A stretch of DNA of 18,857 bases, from NCBI GenBank assembly GCA_019162915.1, contig JAFLKZ010000114.1, forward strand, positions 1 to 18,857, read 5' to 3'. Positions 1 through 6,755 of the stretch are shown in pieces. Position 1 is the stretch's first letter. Each line of letters begins with the position of its first letter. The notes below the pieces were generated by a model. It did no database searches. It was not told the DNA's origin and saw nothing but the letters and a program-made list of their open reading frames with translations. Position numbers and translations under genes: made by a program. Source of the stretch: Campylobacteraceae bacterium. GTDB lineage: Bacteria; Campylobacterota; Campylobacteria; Campylobacterales; Sulfurospirillaceae.

Positions 1-26
1 ACTATTATATTTATTGTAAGAATAAA

Positions 27-734
27 CTATAATTCTAAGGTTTTTGGAGTACCCCAAATAAATAAAACTTCAAATTCAAGATAGGTAAGAGGATAATTTT
101 GAATTAGTGATTTGGTTTGAGACACGCTCAATCTTTTTTTACCTCCGCTTACACCACTTTGTTTGATATATCTAAATGCACTAAGATTATCCGAAAATGA
201 GATTTTAAATGTTTTGATTTCGCTCTTACATGTAAAGTATTTTTCAAATATTTTAAGAAGAGCCTGCGCATTAGGCAAAAAGACTTCCAGCCCACTTAGT
301 GTATAGATAGTTTCAAATGTTTTATCTGTAAAAACAGCAAACGCTCCTTCTTTACATGTAAACGAGGCAAACTGTATCATTTTTTCTATATCGTGTGACC
401 ATTGCAATGCAGATGAAGAGATGAGAAGGTCGTAAGATGGTTGAAGTTTTAACGCTAACGTGGAAGATTCAAAATCTTCATTGATGATATCTATATCTTT
501 ACATGTAGGATGTTTATCGCTCATCTCTTGAGAGCTATCTACCCCTACAAAATGTTCTATTTCCCAGTCGATATTTTTATAAACTTCCCCACTCCCACAG
601 CCCAAATCCAAAATACTCTTTGGCTTGCTCTTAACGCCAGATACAAGATACTTTGCTACCTCTTTTTGCACGCAAGTATGGCTATCATAACTATGGGCAT
701 GTCTGGAAAACTCTTTGATATGTTCTAAAATCAT
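27..734 (-). CDS. bioC: Malonyl-ACP O-methyltransferase, BioC type (class I SAM methyltransferase)
   Basis: Probable SAM-dependent methyltransferase that caps malonyl-ACP as its methyl ester at the start of pimeloyl (biotin) synthesis, in the cytoplasm. Motif I (ILDLGCGSGEV) lies near residues 41-51 and the acidic ribose-binding loop VGVDSS near 63-68. SSSALQWSHD near 107-116 matches the SN-x-A-x-QW signature that separates BioC from generic methyltransferases, and the C-terminal LTYLEFEVLFIWG also resembles the BioC end. Length (about 235 residues) is normal. Two starts are possible: GTG at 735-737 or ATG at 732-734. I chose ATG because it leaves a better gap to the AAAGAG ribosome-binding sequence. 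The gene runs leftward, so any bio partners would lie beyond the window edge. It carries three TACATGTA palindromes within 280 bases. A generic class I methyltransferase is the alternative. Confidence 0.78.
   Translation of the reverse strand: MILEHIKEFSRHAHSYDSHTCVQKEVAKYLVSGVKSKPKSILDLGCGSGEVYKNIDWEIEHFVGVDSSQEMSDKHPTCKDIDIINEDFESSTLALKLQPSYDLLISSSALQWSHDIEKMIQFASFTCKEGAFAVFTDKTFETIYTLSGLEVFLPNAQALLKIFEKYFTCKSEIKTFKISFSDNLSAFRYIKQSGVSGGKKRLSVSQTKSLIQNYPLTYLEFEVLFIWGTPKTLEL
225..236. repeat. TACATGTA palindrome, copy 1
   Basis: CTTACATGTAAA, one mismatch from TTTACATGTAAA. Inside bioC, where it is read in frame as Phe-Thr-Cys-Lys. Confidence 0.75.
351..362. repeat. TTTACATGTAAA palindrome, copy 2 (perfect)
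   Basis: Perfect 12-base palindrome inside bioC, again read as Phe-Thr-Cys-Lys. Confidence 0.85.
498..509. repeat. TACATGTA palindrome, copy 3
   Basis: TTTACATGTAGG, matching ten of twelve positions. Inside bioC, read as Pro-Thr-Cys-Lys. Confidence 0.75.
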
Positions 735-761
735 CACTCTCTTTGTCTTTTTTTTATAAAA

Positions 762-767
762 ATTATA
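762..767 (-). promoter_or_regulatory. Putative -10 box of the bioC promoter
   Basis: On the reverse strand this reads TATAAT, a perfect -10 hexamer about 28 bases upstream of the bioC ATG and directly after an A-rich run. No clear -35 is visible, as is usual for the vegetative promoters of Campylobacterota, which rely on the -10 plus T-rich upstream DNA. The inferred leader is about 20 bases. Confidence 0.5.
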
Positions 768-870
768 CTTTTTTTCCCATAAAAAAGAGGAAAGGACAAA
801 ATCATCCCCACTCTAAAGCTAATTCTTCAATACTTTACACAAAACATTAACGGAATTACCTATTAAATAA

Positions 871-883
871 AAATAGACTATTT
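871..883. repeat. Short inverted repeat in the divergent intergenic region
   Basis: AAATAG-A-CTATTT is a 6-base inverted repeat around one central base. It lies between bioC (reverse) and the decayed fecR/cyclase locus (forward), about 80 bases upstream of the latter's start. It could be an operator half-site pair, but A/T-rich palindromes of this size also arise by chance. The rest of the intergenic stretch (735-961) shows no gene. Confidence 0.2.
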
Positions 884-961
884 CCTACAAATATCATGCA
901 AATGTGACTTTAAGAGTCTTTTAAATAGAATTGTACATGCAATGTTTAAAAGGGGTTTTTA

Positions 962-1078
962 ATGTCTTTTTTTATCCGTGTTTTCATGCTTTTTACTGTG
1001 ATTTTTAGCACTACTGTTTTTGCCTCCATCGGTAAAGTCTCCTTGCTTAAAGGGGAAGCTACATTACCGAAGAAGTAA
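962..1078 (+). pseudogene. Truncated FecR-like secreted protein (N-terminal fragment)
   Basis: A 38-codon reading frame with a strong ribosome-binding site (AAAAGGGG at 948-955, six bases before ATG). It encodes a clear signal peptide (hydrophobic MLFTVIFSTTVFA, cleavage after A-S likely), then IGKVSLLKGEA. That string is the usual start of the FecR-domain proteins that often sit beside CHASE2-type adenylate cyclases. Reading stops at TAA 1076-1078, while homology to a different protein begins in another frame at about 1063. The simplest reading is that most of a fecR-like gene and most of the next gene were removed by one deletion. A real small secreted peptide of 38 residues is possible but less likely. 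The fragment may still be translated, since its start signals are intact. Confidence 0.6.
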
Positions 1079-1323
1079 AATATCCTCTTTATGACGTTAG
1101 CAAAGTGCAAATAGATAAAGAACTTTTCCTTTATCATACGGCTATTGAGCACTATAAAAAAGCTTCTTTTGAAGAAGCACTCATTATTTTTCAAGATATG
1201 AATAGCTGGAAAAATAAAACCAATCAGGCGATTTATCAGATCTACATTGAGCGTTGTTTGCACTACATCGCATTCCCACCTAGCGCATTTAATGGTGTAT
1301 TTGCACACACGACCAAAGGATAA
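1063..1323 (+). pseudogene. C-terminal remnant of a class III adenylate/guanylate cyclase
   Basis: This frame is open from 1051 to the TAA at 1321-1323. It shares no sensible start with the upstream fragment; the first in-frame start codon is GTG at 1105. The translation ITEEVKYPLYDV, then LYHTAIEHYKKASFEEALIIF, then YIERCLHYIAFPPSAFNGVF and HTTKG follows the C-terminal tail of CHASE2-containing class III cyclases: an end strand of the catalytic domain, a TPR-like helix pair, then Y-x-ERC, PP and the xGVxxHTTK ending. No catalytic metal or base-binding residues remain, so it cannot make cyclic nucleotides. The remnant ends two bases before the next gene's ATG and contains that gene's AAAGGA ribosome-binding site, so the original operon link is kept. 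Family assignment is from memory of conserved motifs. Confidence 0.6.
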
Positions 1324-1325
1324 TT

Positions 1326-3683
1326 ATGAGTCATATTAAGATATTAGGAGCGCAAGGTAGTCGCTCAAGTGATGCGTTTACGACGTGTATTCAAGTGACA
1401 AAAAACACCCTTATCGATGCTGGCAATATCATGCATGCACTAGGTCAAGAAGCTTTACATGTAAACCATATATTTTTTTCCCACTCCCACCTTGACCACA
1501 TTATCGATAGTGCTTTTTTAATGGACAACTTTTTAGCCCAAAGAAGTGAGCCTTTGTATCTTTATGGATTACCCCAAACCATAGAAGCTTTAAAAAAACA
1601 TATCTTTAATTGGGAAATTTGGCCAGACTTTAGTCAAATCCACCTCATCGGTCAGGGAAAACCCTCTGTTATTTATGTAGCAATAGATTTTTATCAACGC
1701 TATGAAGTGGAAGATGGTATTTTCTTGACGCCTATTCCTGCCAATCATACCGTGGCGTGTTGTGGTTATCTGATTGAAAAAGAAAATCACGCTATCGTTT
1801 TTTCAGCCGATGGCTTTAAAAATAAAGCATTATGGCATTTAATTAATACCAATGCGACTATCACTGCGTTGATTATTGATGTTTCATTTCCTAACTACCT
1901 CTCTAAAATAGCAGAAGCGAGTAAACATCTTACGGCACATTTTCTAGGCGAAGAGCTTCAACAGCTTACGAGAAAAGAGGTAAAAATCTACATCAATCAT
2001 ATCAAACCCTTTTACCAACAAAAAATCATTGCCGAATTAAAAGCTATTGGTATCACACAAGATTCTATACTTAATGATGGCGAAACCATAGACTTTGAAA
2101 CAGGTCTTTTACAAAGAAAACAATCACAATACACGATTGATGAGAAAATTCAAAAACTCAATAAAATAGGCATTGCACTCTCTGGTGAAGAAAATCTCGA
2201 TATCTTGCTTGAAATGATTGTAGCAGAAGCCAAAACACTCACTAACTCAGATGCGGGAACACTTTATTTAGTCGATGGTAAAAAACTACACTTCAAAGTA
2301 GCACAAACTGATTCACTAGGCATCAAGATGGGGGGAACTAATGGAGAAATTACATGGCCTCCCCTTCCTCTCTACTTTGAAGATGGAACACCTAATAAAG
2401 AAATGGTTGCCGCTACATGTGCCATTGAAAACCGTCTTATTAATATTCCTGATGTTTACGAAGCCGTTGGATTTTCTTTTGAAGGCACGAAAAATTTTGA
2501 TAAAGGAACAGGATATCGCTCAAAATCTATGCTTGTTATCCCGCTCAAAGACCATGAAAATGAAATAATCGGCGTTTTACAGTTGCTTAATAAAATAGAC
2601 TATGCTACCCACGCAACAACTTTTTTTGATGCAGAAGATGAAGAAATCACGCTCTCACTTGCCTCTCAAGCTGCCATTGCTATCACCAACACTTCACTCA
2701 TCCAAGGTTTAGAAAAACTTCTTGAATCTTTTTTGAGAAGTATCATCTTTGCCATTAGTAAAAAATCTCCTTACACCGCTGGACATATTCAACGCATGGT
2801 TAAACTCAGCGTCATGATGGCGGAGGCGGTAAACCTCGATGAAACAATTTATAAAGATAAACACTTCACCCACGAAGAGATAAAACAGATTAATTTTGCA
2901 GCTTTAATGCACGATATTGGCAAGCTCGCAACGCCTGAACAAGTGATTGATAAATCAAAAAAGCTCGAAACTATTTTTGATAGAATTGAACTGATTGAGA
3001 TGCGCATAGAAGTCATTAAAAAAGCTTTACATGTAGCGCTTTTGGAGGGTAAAATAACTTCAAATGAACGCGATGAGAAGGTAGCAACTCTAAACGAATA
3101 TCTCACCCTCATCCAAGTAAGCAATAAAGGTGCAGAGTTTATGGGAGATGATAAGGTGGCACTCATTCAAAAAATAGCAAGTGAACCTTACAGCATTGAT
3201 GGTGTGGGCTATACCATCATCACTGAAAATGAAGCGTATAATCTCAGCGTTCAAAAAGGAACACTAACCACCGAAGAGCGAGAGATTATCAACCACCACG
3301 CTAAAATCAGTGTCGATATTCTCAACAAACTTCCCTTCCCTAAAAAATACAAAGAAATTCCCCAAATGTCAGGCAATCACCATGAAAAAATAAATGGGAA
3401 AGGCTATCCGCAAGGTCTTAAAGGGGACGAGATAAGCTTTGAAGCACGCATCCTAGCCATAGCCGATGTTTTTGAAGCACTCACCGCCAGTGATAGACCG
3501 TACAAAGATGCCAATCCTCTCTCTTTTGCAATGAAAATACTCTATTTCATGGCAAAAGATGATGATTTAGATAGACAAATGGTTAAATTTTTCTATGACT
3601 CTGGACTCTACTTGGAGTATGCCAACGCGTTACTTCCAAAAAGTAGTATTGATGAAGTAACGGTGGATTTTAGTACACTTTAA
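1326..3683 (+). CDS. Metallo-beta-lactamase-fold / GAF / HD-GYP phosphodiesterase fusion
   Basis: A three-part cytoplasmic signalling protein of 785 residues, with no membrane segment or signal peptide seen. Residues 1-255 form an MBL-fold hydrolase like the RNase Z/class II cAMP phosphodiesterase group. The metal motif H53-S-H55-L-D57-H58 is intact, with further likely ligands H141, D162 (SADG) and H225 (NHIKP). Residues about 284-458 are a GAF domain of the type found in front of HD domains. Residues about 465-770 are an HD-GYP domain: H487, the H529-D530 pair (MHDIGK), H657/H658, HHEKINGKGYP at 685-695 and D714 (IADVFEAL). All expected metal ligands are present, so cyclic di-GMP hydrolysis is likely. 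A long helical insert (about 545-650) separates the HD pair from the GYP part. The start follows AAAGGA at 1315-1320. It sits two bases behind a decayed cyclase gene, which suggests a former role in that cyclase's pathway. Confidence 0.85.
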   Translation: MSHIKILGAQGSRSSDAFTTCIQVTKNTLIDAGNIMHALGQEALHVNHIFFSHSHLDHIIDSAFLMDNFLAQRSEPLYLYGLPQTIEALKKHIFNWEIWPDFSQIHLIGQGKPSVIYVAIDFYQRYEVEDGIFLTPIPANHTVACCGYLIEKENHAIVFSADGFKNKALWHLINTNATITALIIDVSFPNYLSKIAEASKHLTAHFLGEELQQLTRKEVKIYINHIKPFYQQKIIAELKAIGITQDSILNDGETIDFETGLLQRKQSQYTIDEKIQKLNKIGIALSGEENLDILLEMIVAEAKTLTNSDAGTLYLVDGKKLHFKVAQTDSLGIKMGGTNGEITWPPLPLYFEDGTPNKEMVAATCAIENRLINIPDVYEAVGFSFEGTKNFDKGTGYRSKSMLVIPLKDHENEIIGVLQLLNKIDYATHATTFFDAEDEEITLSLASQAAIAITNTSLIQGLEKLLESFLRSIIFAISKKSPYTAGHIQRMVKLSVMMAEAVNLDETIYKDKHFTHEEIKQINFAALMHDIGKLATPEQVIDKSKKLETIFDRIELIEMRIEVIKKALHVALLEGKITSNERDEKVATLNEYLTLIQVSNKGAEFMGDDKVALIQKIASEPYSIDGVGYTIITENEAYNLSVQKGTLTTEEREIINHHAKISVDILNKLPFPKKYKEIPQMSGNHHEKINGKGYPQGLKGDEISFEARILAIADVFEALTASDRPYKDANPLSFAMKILYFMAKDDDLDRQMVKFFYDSGLYLEYANALLPKSSIDEVTVDFSTL
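1454..1465. repeat. TTTACATGTAAA palindrome, copy 4 (perfect)
   Basis: Inside the MBL domain of the HD-GYP fusion gene, read as Leu-His-Val just before the metal motif. Confidence 0.85.
3026..3037. repeat. TACATGTA palindrome, copy 5
   Basis: TTTACATGTAGC inside the HD-GYP fusion gene, in its helical insert, read as Leu-His-Val. Confidence 0.75.
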
Positions 3684-3757
3684 AATTATCTGCCACATTT
3701 TTAGATTTTTCTCTATATATTTCTATTGTATTTAGTGATTTTTCAACTCTTTTTAGG

Positions 3758-3763
3758 TACAAT
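3758..3763 (+). promoter_or_regulatory. Putative -10 box for the secG operon
   Basis: TACAAT preceded by TTTTTAGG and by periodic T-rich runs (3700-3755), matching the vegetative promoter style of Campylobacterota, in which T-tracts replace a -35 box. It lies about 40 bases upstream of secG and leaves a short leader with AAAAGGA at 3789-3795. Confidence 0.5.
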
Positions 3764-3803
3764 CTTTGGTTATACACTATTTTAAATCAAAAGGACATTT
3801 CAT

Positions 3804-4139
3804 ATGACCAGCGTTTTACTTATCTTGCAATTTGTACTTACCGGCATTATAGCCATTTCAGTACTCCTACAAAAAAGCTCTTCTATAGGCCTTGGCTCTT
3901 ATAGCGGAAGCAATGAATCACTTTTTGGAGCCAAAGGACCTGCGGGCTTTATGGCAAAATTTACTTTTATTGTGGCGGTTATTTTTATCCTCAATACGCT
4001 TGCACTTGGTTATTTTTACAATCAAGATAGAAAAGTTTCTTTAGCTGAAGACATTAAAATTGAAAAAAGTATCGTTCCAACTACACCAGTCCCTGCAACC
4101 AGTGCACCAGAGGCACCATCAGCTCCAACAACTAAATAA
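3804..4139 (+). CDS. secG: Protein translocase subunit SecG
   Basis: Small inner-membrane subunit of the SecYEG protein export channel. The 111-residue product has two membrane segments (about 3-22 and 53-72). Between them is the conserved cytoplasmic loop LLQKSSSIGLGSYSGSNESLFG, including the family-typical QKS and FG elements. A charged region and a Pro/Ala/Thr-rich tail follow, as is common in this phylum. The ATG follows AAAAGGA with eight bases between. It is the first gene of a tight forward operon that continues through the deacetylase, frr and pyrE; secG beside frr and pyrE is also the order known in Campylobacter. Confidence 0.93.
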   Translation: MTSVLLILQFVLTGIIAISVLLQKSSSIGLGSYSGSNESLFGAKGPAGFMAKFTFIVAVIFILNTLALGYFYNQDRKVSLAEDIKIEKSIVPTTPVPATSAPEAPSAPTTK

Positions 4140-4142
4140 AAA

Positions 4143-5102
4143 ATGAAATCCTTATCGCTTTTGTTTTTTCTATGTGTAACGGTATGGGCTGATGCCCATA
4201 TCTTTATATACCATAGATTTGGCGATAATCGATATCCCTCCACTAACACAACAATAGAAGAACTACGCAAAGAGTTTGACTACTTTAAAAACAATGGCTA
4301 CGAAGTTATTCCTCTTAAAAAACTCGTCCTTGCACTTCAAGACAAACAGCCAATCCCTGATAATTGGGTTGTTCTTACCATAGATGATAACTATAAAAGT
4401 TTTTATACCAATGGGCTTCCTCTTTTTAGAGAATACAACTACCCTTTTTCAATGTTTGTCACCGTGGAGAGCACTGATAAAAAATATGGCGATTTCATGA
4501 GTTGGGCTGAACTTCAAGAGATAGCAAAGTATGGTGCATTAGAGTTTCACTCACTGACCCATCCCCATATGACACACATGAGCGATGAAGCCATTACTAA
4601 AGATTTTGAGGTAGGACTTGCCTTATTTGAAAAAAATCTAGGATTTAAACCTCAATACTTTTCATATCCATTTGGAGAATTTAATCCTAGAGTGAAAAAG
4701 ATTGCAGCGTCTTTTGGATTTAAATCTATCCTTAACCAAAATATGGGCGCCGTTGGCTCTTTTAGTGACCCTCTTGATTTAGACCGCAGTGCACTCGTTG
4801 GCAAAAGCGATTTACCAAGCTTTCTCAAATACAAAGCCCTCAATGCTTCTTGGATTGAGCCCACTATGCTTTTAAAAGATGGCAAAGTAGGACGTTTACA
4901 TGTAAAGACGATGGAGAATGCTAAAAAAGGTGGCATCTACATCAGTGAACATGGATTTAGAGAAGTTGCGCTAGAAAACGGTGAATTTCAAGCAGATATT
5001 AACAAAACATTAACCAAAGAGCGAACACGAATTATGATTTCCATAGGGAATAAAATTTCAACAAAACTACTCGTAAAGGACGAACATTATGGAATTAAGT
5101 AA
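4143..5102 (+). CDS. Secreted polysaccharide deacetylase family protein (carbohydrate esterase 4, NodB-like)
   Basis: Starts with a signal peptide (MKSLSLLFFLCVTVWADA), so it probably acts in the periplasm. The NodB-like fold covers about residues 18-215. Motif 1 is TIDDNY (79-84) with the D81-D82 pair; motif 2 is H136-S-L-T-H140-P-H; motif 3 is SYPFGEF (174-180). The Asp pair and both zinc histidines are kept, so deacetylase activity on an N-acetylated glycan or peptidoglycan is plausible. Motif 1 differs from the usual TFDDG (Phe to Ile, Gly to Asn). The last 100 residues are outside the recognised fold. The gene starts three bases after secG without a strong ribosome-binding site, suggesting translational coupling, and its 3' end overlaps frr by 14 bases. 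Substrate unknown. Confidence 0.82.
   Translation: MKSLSLLFFLCVTVWADAHIFIYHRFGDNRYPSTNTTIEELRKEFDYFKNNGYEVIPLKKLVLALQDKQPIPDNWVVLTIDDNYKSFYTNGLPLFREYNYPFSMFVTVESTDKKYGDFMSWAELQEIAKYGALEFHSLTHPHMTHMSDEAITKDFEVGLALFEKNLGFKPQYFSYPFGEFNPRVKKIAASFGFKSILNQNMGAVGSFSDPLDLDRSALVGKSDLPSFLKYKALNASWIEPTMLLKDGKVGRLHVKTMENAKKGGIYISEHGFREVALENGEFQADINKTLTKERTRIMISIGNKISTKLLVKDEHYGIK
4895..4906. repeat. TTTACATGTAAA palindrome, copy 6 (perfect)
   Basis: In the C-terminal part of the deacetylase gene, read as Leu-His-Val-Lys. Confidence 0.85.
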
Positions 5103-5649
5103 AGTTTATACAGAACAAAAAGAGCATATGGAAAAAAGTATTGCGTCACTTAAACGCGATTTTTCGACCATTCGTAGTGGAAAAGTGACTATTACCGTCC
5201 TTGATAATATCCATGTTGATTATTATGGAACACCTACGGCATTAACGCAAGTTGCCACTGTTTTAGCAACTGATGCAACAACTATCACCATTACACCTTG
5301 GGAAAAGAAACTGATCAAAGAGATTGAAAAAGCAATTATGAATGCGCGCATTGGAGTTAATCCTAACAATGATGGTGAAAGTATCAAACTCTTTTTCCCA
5401 GCAATGACGAGTGAGCAACGTAAAGAGAGTGCAAAACAAGCTAAAATAATGGGTGATAAAGCAAAAATTGCCATTAGAAACGTCCGTAAAGACAGTAATG
5501 ATCGCGTTAAAAAACTTGAAAAAGACAAACTCATCACAGAAGATCAATCTAAAAAAGGTCAAGATGAAGTCCAGAAAATTACTGATGAAACGGTAAAAAA
5601 AGTGGATGATTTGGTGAATGCCAAAGAAGCAGAATTACTTAAAATATAA
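5089..5649 (+). CDS. frr: Ribosome recycling factor
   Basis: Cytoplasmic factor that, with EF-G, splits the post-termination ribosome. The 186-residue length is standard. The sequence shows the family signature from start to end: TIRSGKVTITVLDNIHVDYYG, then PWEKKLIKEIEKAIMNA, IGVNPNNDGESIKLFFPAMTSEQR, and a long Lys/Glu-rich helical end (about 105-186) forming the three-helix bundle with the N-terminal helix. The ATG lies inside the last codons of the deacetylase gene (14-base overlap) with AAAGGA at 5075-5080 serving as ribosome-binding site, so the two are co-transcribed. Confidence 0.96.
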   Translation: MELSKVYTEQKEHMEKSIASLKRDFSTIRSGKVTITVLDNIHVDYYGTPTALTQVATVLATDATTITITPWEKKLIKEIEKAIMNARIGVNPNNDGESIKLFFPAMTSEQRKESAKQAKIMGDKAKIAIRNVRKDSNDRVKKLEKDKLITEDQSKKGQDEVQKITDETVKKVDDLVNAKEAELLKI

Positions 5650-5657
5650 GGTATCAC

Positions 5658-6266
5658 ATGCACGTTGAAAACATTTACAAAAAAGCCAATGCGCTTTTAG
5701 AAGGACATTTTTTACTCAGTAGTGGCAATCACTCAAAATACTATCTGCAAAGTGCCAAAGTGCTTGAAGATCCTAAAGTGGCAGAAGAATTAGCCGTTGC
5801 TTTGGCGGAGATGATCAAAGCATCTAATCTTGAGATAGACACTATTTGTGCCCCAGCCCTTGGTGGTATTTTAGCAGGTTATGAACTCGCACGCGCCCTT
5901 GGCAAACGCTTTATTTTTGCAGAGCGTGTCGGTGGAGAAATGACTATCCGTCGTGGTTTTGAAGTGAAAAAAGGCGAAAAAATCCTTGTCTGTGAAGACA
6001 TTATCACTACGGGTGGCTCTGCTCTTGAAGCCGCTAAAGTTGCACAAAGCTTAGGTGGTGTTATCGTAGGATATGCAGGACTTGCCAATCGTGGTTTTTG
6101 CCAAAGAGTCGGAAGCGATATAAAAGCAAAGCCTACATGTAAACTTCCTTTTGATGTTCCATTTTTTGCATTAGCAGATTTTGAATTCGAAATTTATGAG
6201 CCACATCATTGTCCCCTTTGCAAAGATGGAAGTACTGCCCAAAAACCTGGAAGCAGAGGTAACTAA
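5658..6266 (+). CDS. pyrE: Orotate phosphoribosyltransferase
   Basis: Cytoplasmic enzyme joining orotate to PRPP to make orotidine monophosphate in pyrimidine synthesis. The PRPP-binding motif ILVCEDIITTGGSA is at residues 109-122. The N-terminal LLSSGNHSKYYLQ (19-31) is the orotate/PRPP region, and FAERVGGEMTIRRGF (87-101) is the flexible catalytic loop. The C-terminal CPLCKDGSTAQKPGSR (185-200) has a Cys-x-x-Cys typical of the PyrE group found in Campylobacterota and archaea rather than that of E. coli. Length 202 is normal. It starts eight bases after frr, with AAGGT as ribosome-binding site. Confidence 0.95.
   Translation: MHVENIYKKANALLEGHFLLSSGNHSKYYLQSAKVLEDPKVAEELAVALAEMIKASNLEIDTICAPALGGILAGYELARALGKRFIFAERVGGEMTIRRGFEVKKGEKILVCEDIITTGGSALEAAKVAQSLGGVIVGYAGLANRGFCQRVGSDIKAKPTCKLPFDVPFFALADFEFEIYEPHHCPLCKDGSTAQKPGSRGN
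6132..6143. repeat. TACATGTA palindrome, copy 7
   Basis: CCTACATGTAAA inside pyrE, read as Pro-Thr-Cys-Lys. Confidence 0.75.
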
Positions 6267-6272
6267 GTTTTC

Positions 6273-6755
6273 ATGCGATGGAGAAATGCAAAAAAAGTAA
6301 AGGTTGATAAAGTTTTGTCAAAATCTCTTTTTATTGTTGCTTCTCCTCTTTCACGGCTCAAAGCTTTTACGGTAGACTCTTTTATGCTACTCATGCCCAT
6401 TTTATATGTCGTTTTTTATGTCATTTTTGGTTCTCGTGAACTTTTTAGAGAACATATGATAGACGGTTGGCTTTTAGTACTTGTCCCACATTTTATGATT
6501 ACAACTTTTTTTCTACTCTTTAAGGGGCAAACCCCTGGCTATAAAGCTTACGATATCCAGCTTATCGATACGAAGAGTAAGATACTCAAAAAAGCTAATT
6601 TTATACAACTTTTTTCACGGTATTTTCTCTTTTTAATAACAACGATAACACTCTTTGGACTTTTTGTCCCTCTATTTCGCAAAGACAAATTATCTCTTTT
6701 TGACGTGCTTTCTCAAACTGCTCCTATTGAAAGTTTAAAAAGCGACAAAAAGTGA
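6273..6755 (+). CDS. RDD family membrane protein
   Basis: An inner-membrane protein of 160 residues. The RDD signature is visible: SPLSRLKAFTVDSFML (about 25-40) with the Arg and Asp that name the family. After two hydrophobic segments (about 35-53 and 67-85) comes KGQTPGYKAYDIQLID, the second conserved block, then a third segment (about 113-132). Function is unknown; RDD proteins have been linked to transport or salt tolerance in some bacteria. It starts seven bases after pyrE, with AGAGG at 6255-6259 as ribosome-binding site, and its TGA overlaps the GTG start of the next gene by four bases, so the two are translationally coupled. This placement after pyrE is also familiar from related genomes. 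Confidence 0.85.
   Translation: MRWRNAKKVKVDKVLSKSLFIVASPLSRLKAFTVDSFMLLMPILYVVFYVIFGSRELFREHMIDGWLLVLVPHFMITTFFLLFKGQTPGYKAYDIQLIDTKSKILKKANFIQLFSRYFLFLITTITLFGLFVPLFRKDKLSLFDVLSQTAPIESLKSDKK

Noticed and set aside
1..26. Terminator downstream of bioC
   Set aside because: The short A/T-rich edge holds no clear stem, and the continuation lies outside the window.
946..1308. Reverse-strand 120-codon open frame over the fecR/cyclase remnant
   Set aside because: No family resemblance; its sequence is the antisense of the recognised forward fragments and has no good ribosome-binding site.
2849..3166. Reverse-strand 105-codon frame inside the HD-GYP gene
   Set aside because: The forward strand encodes intact HD-GYP motifs; this is a shadow frame. 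The frames opposite frr (5223-5562) and fliK (11927-12382) are shadows for the same reason.
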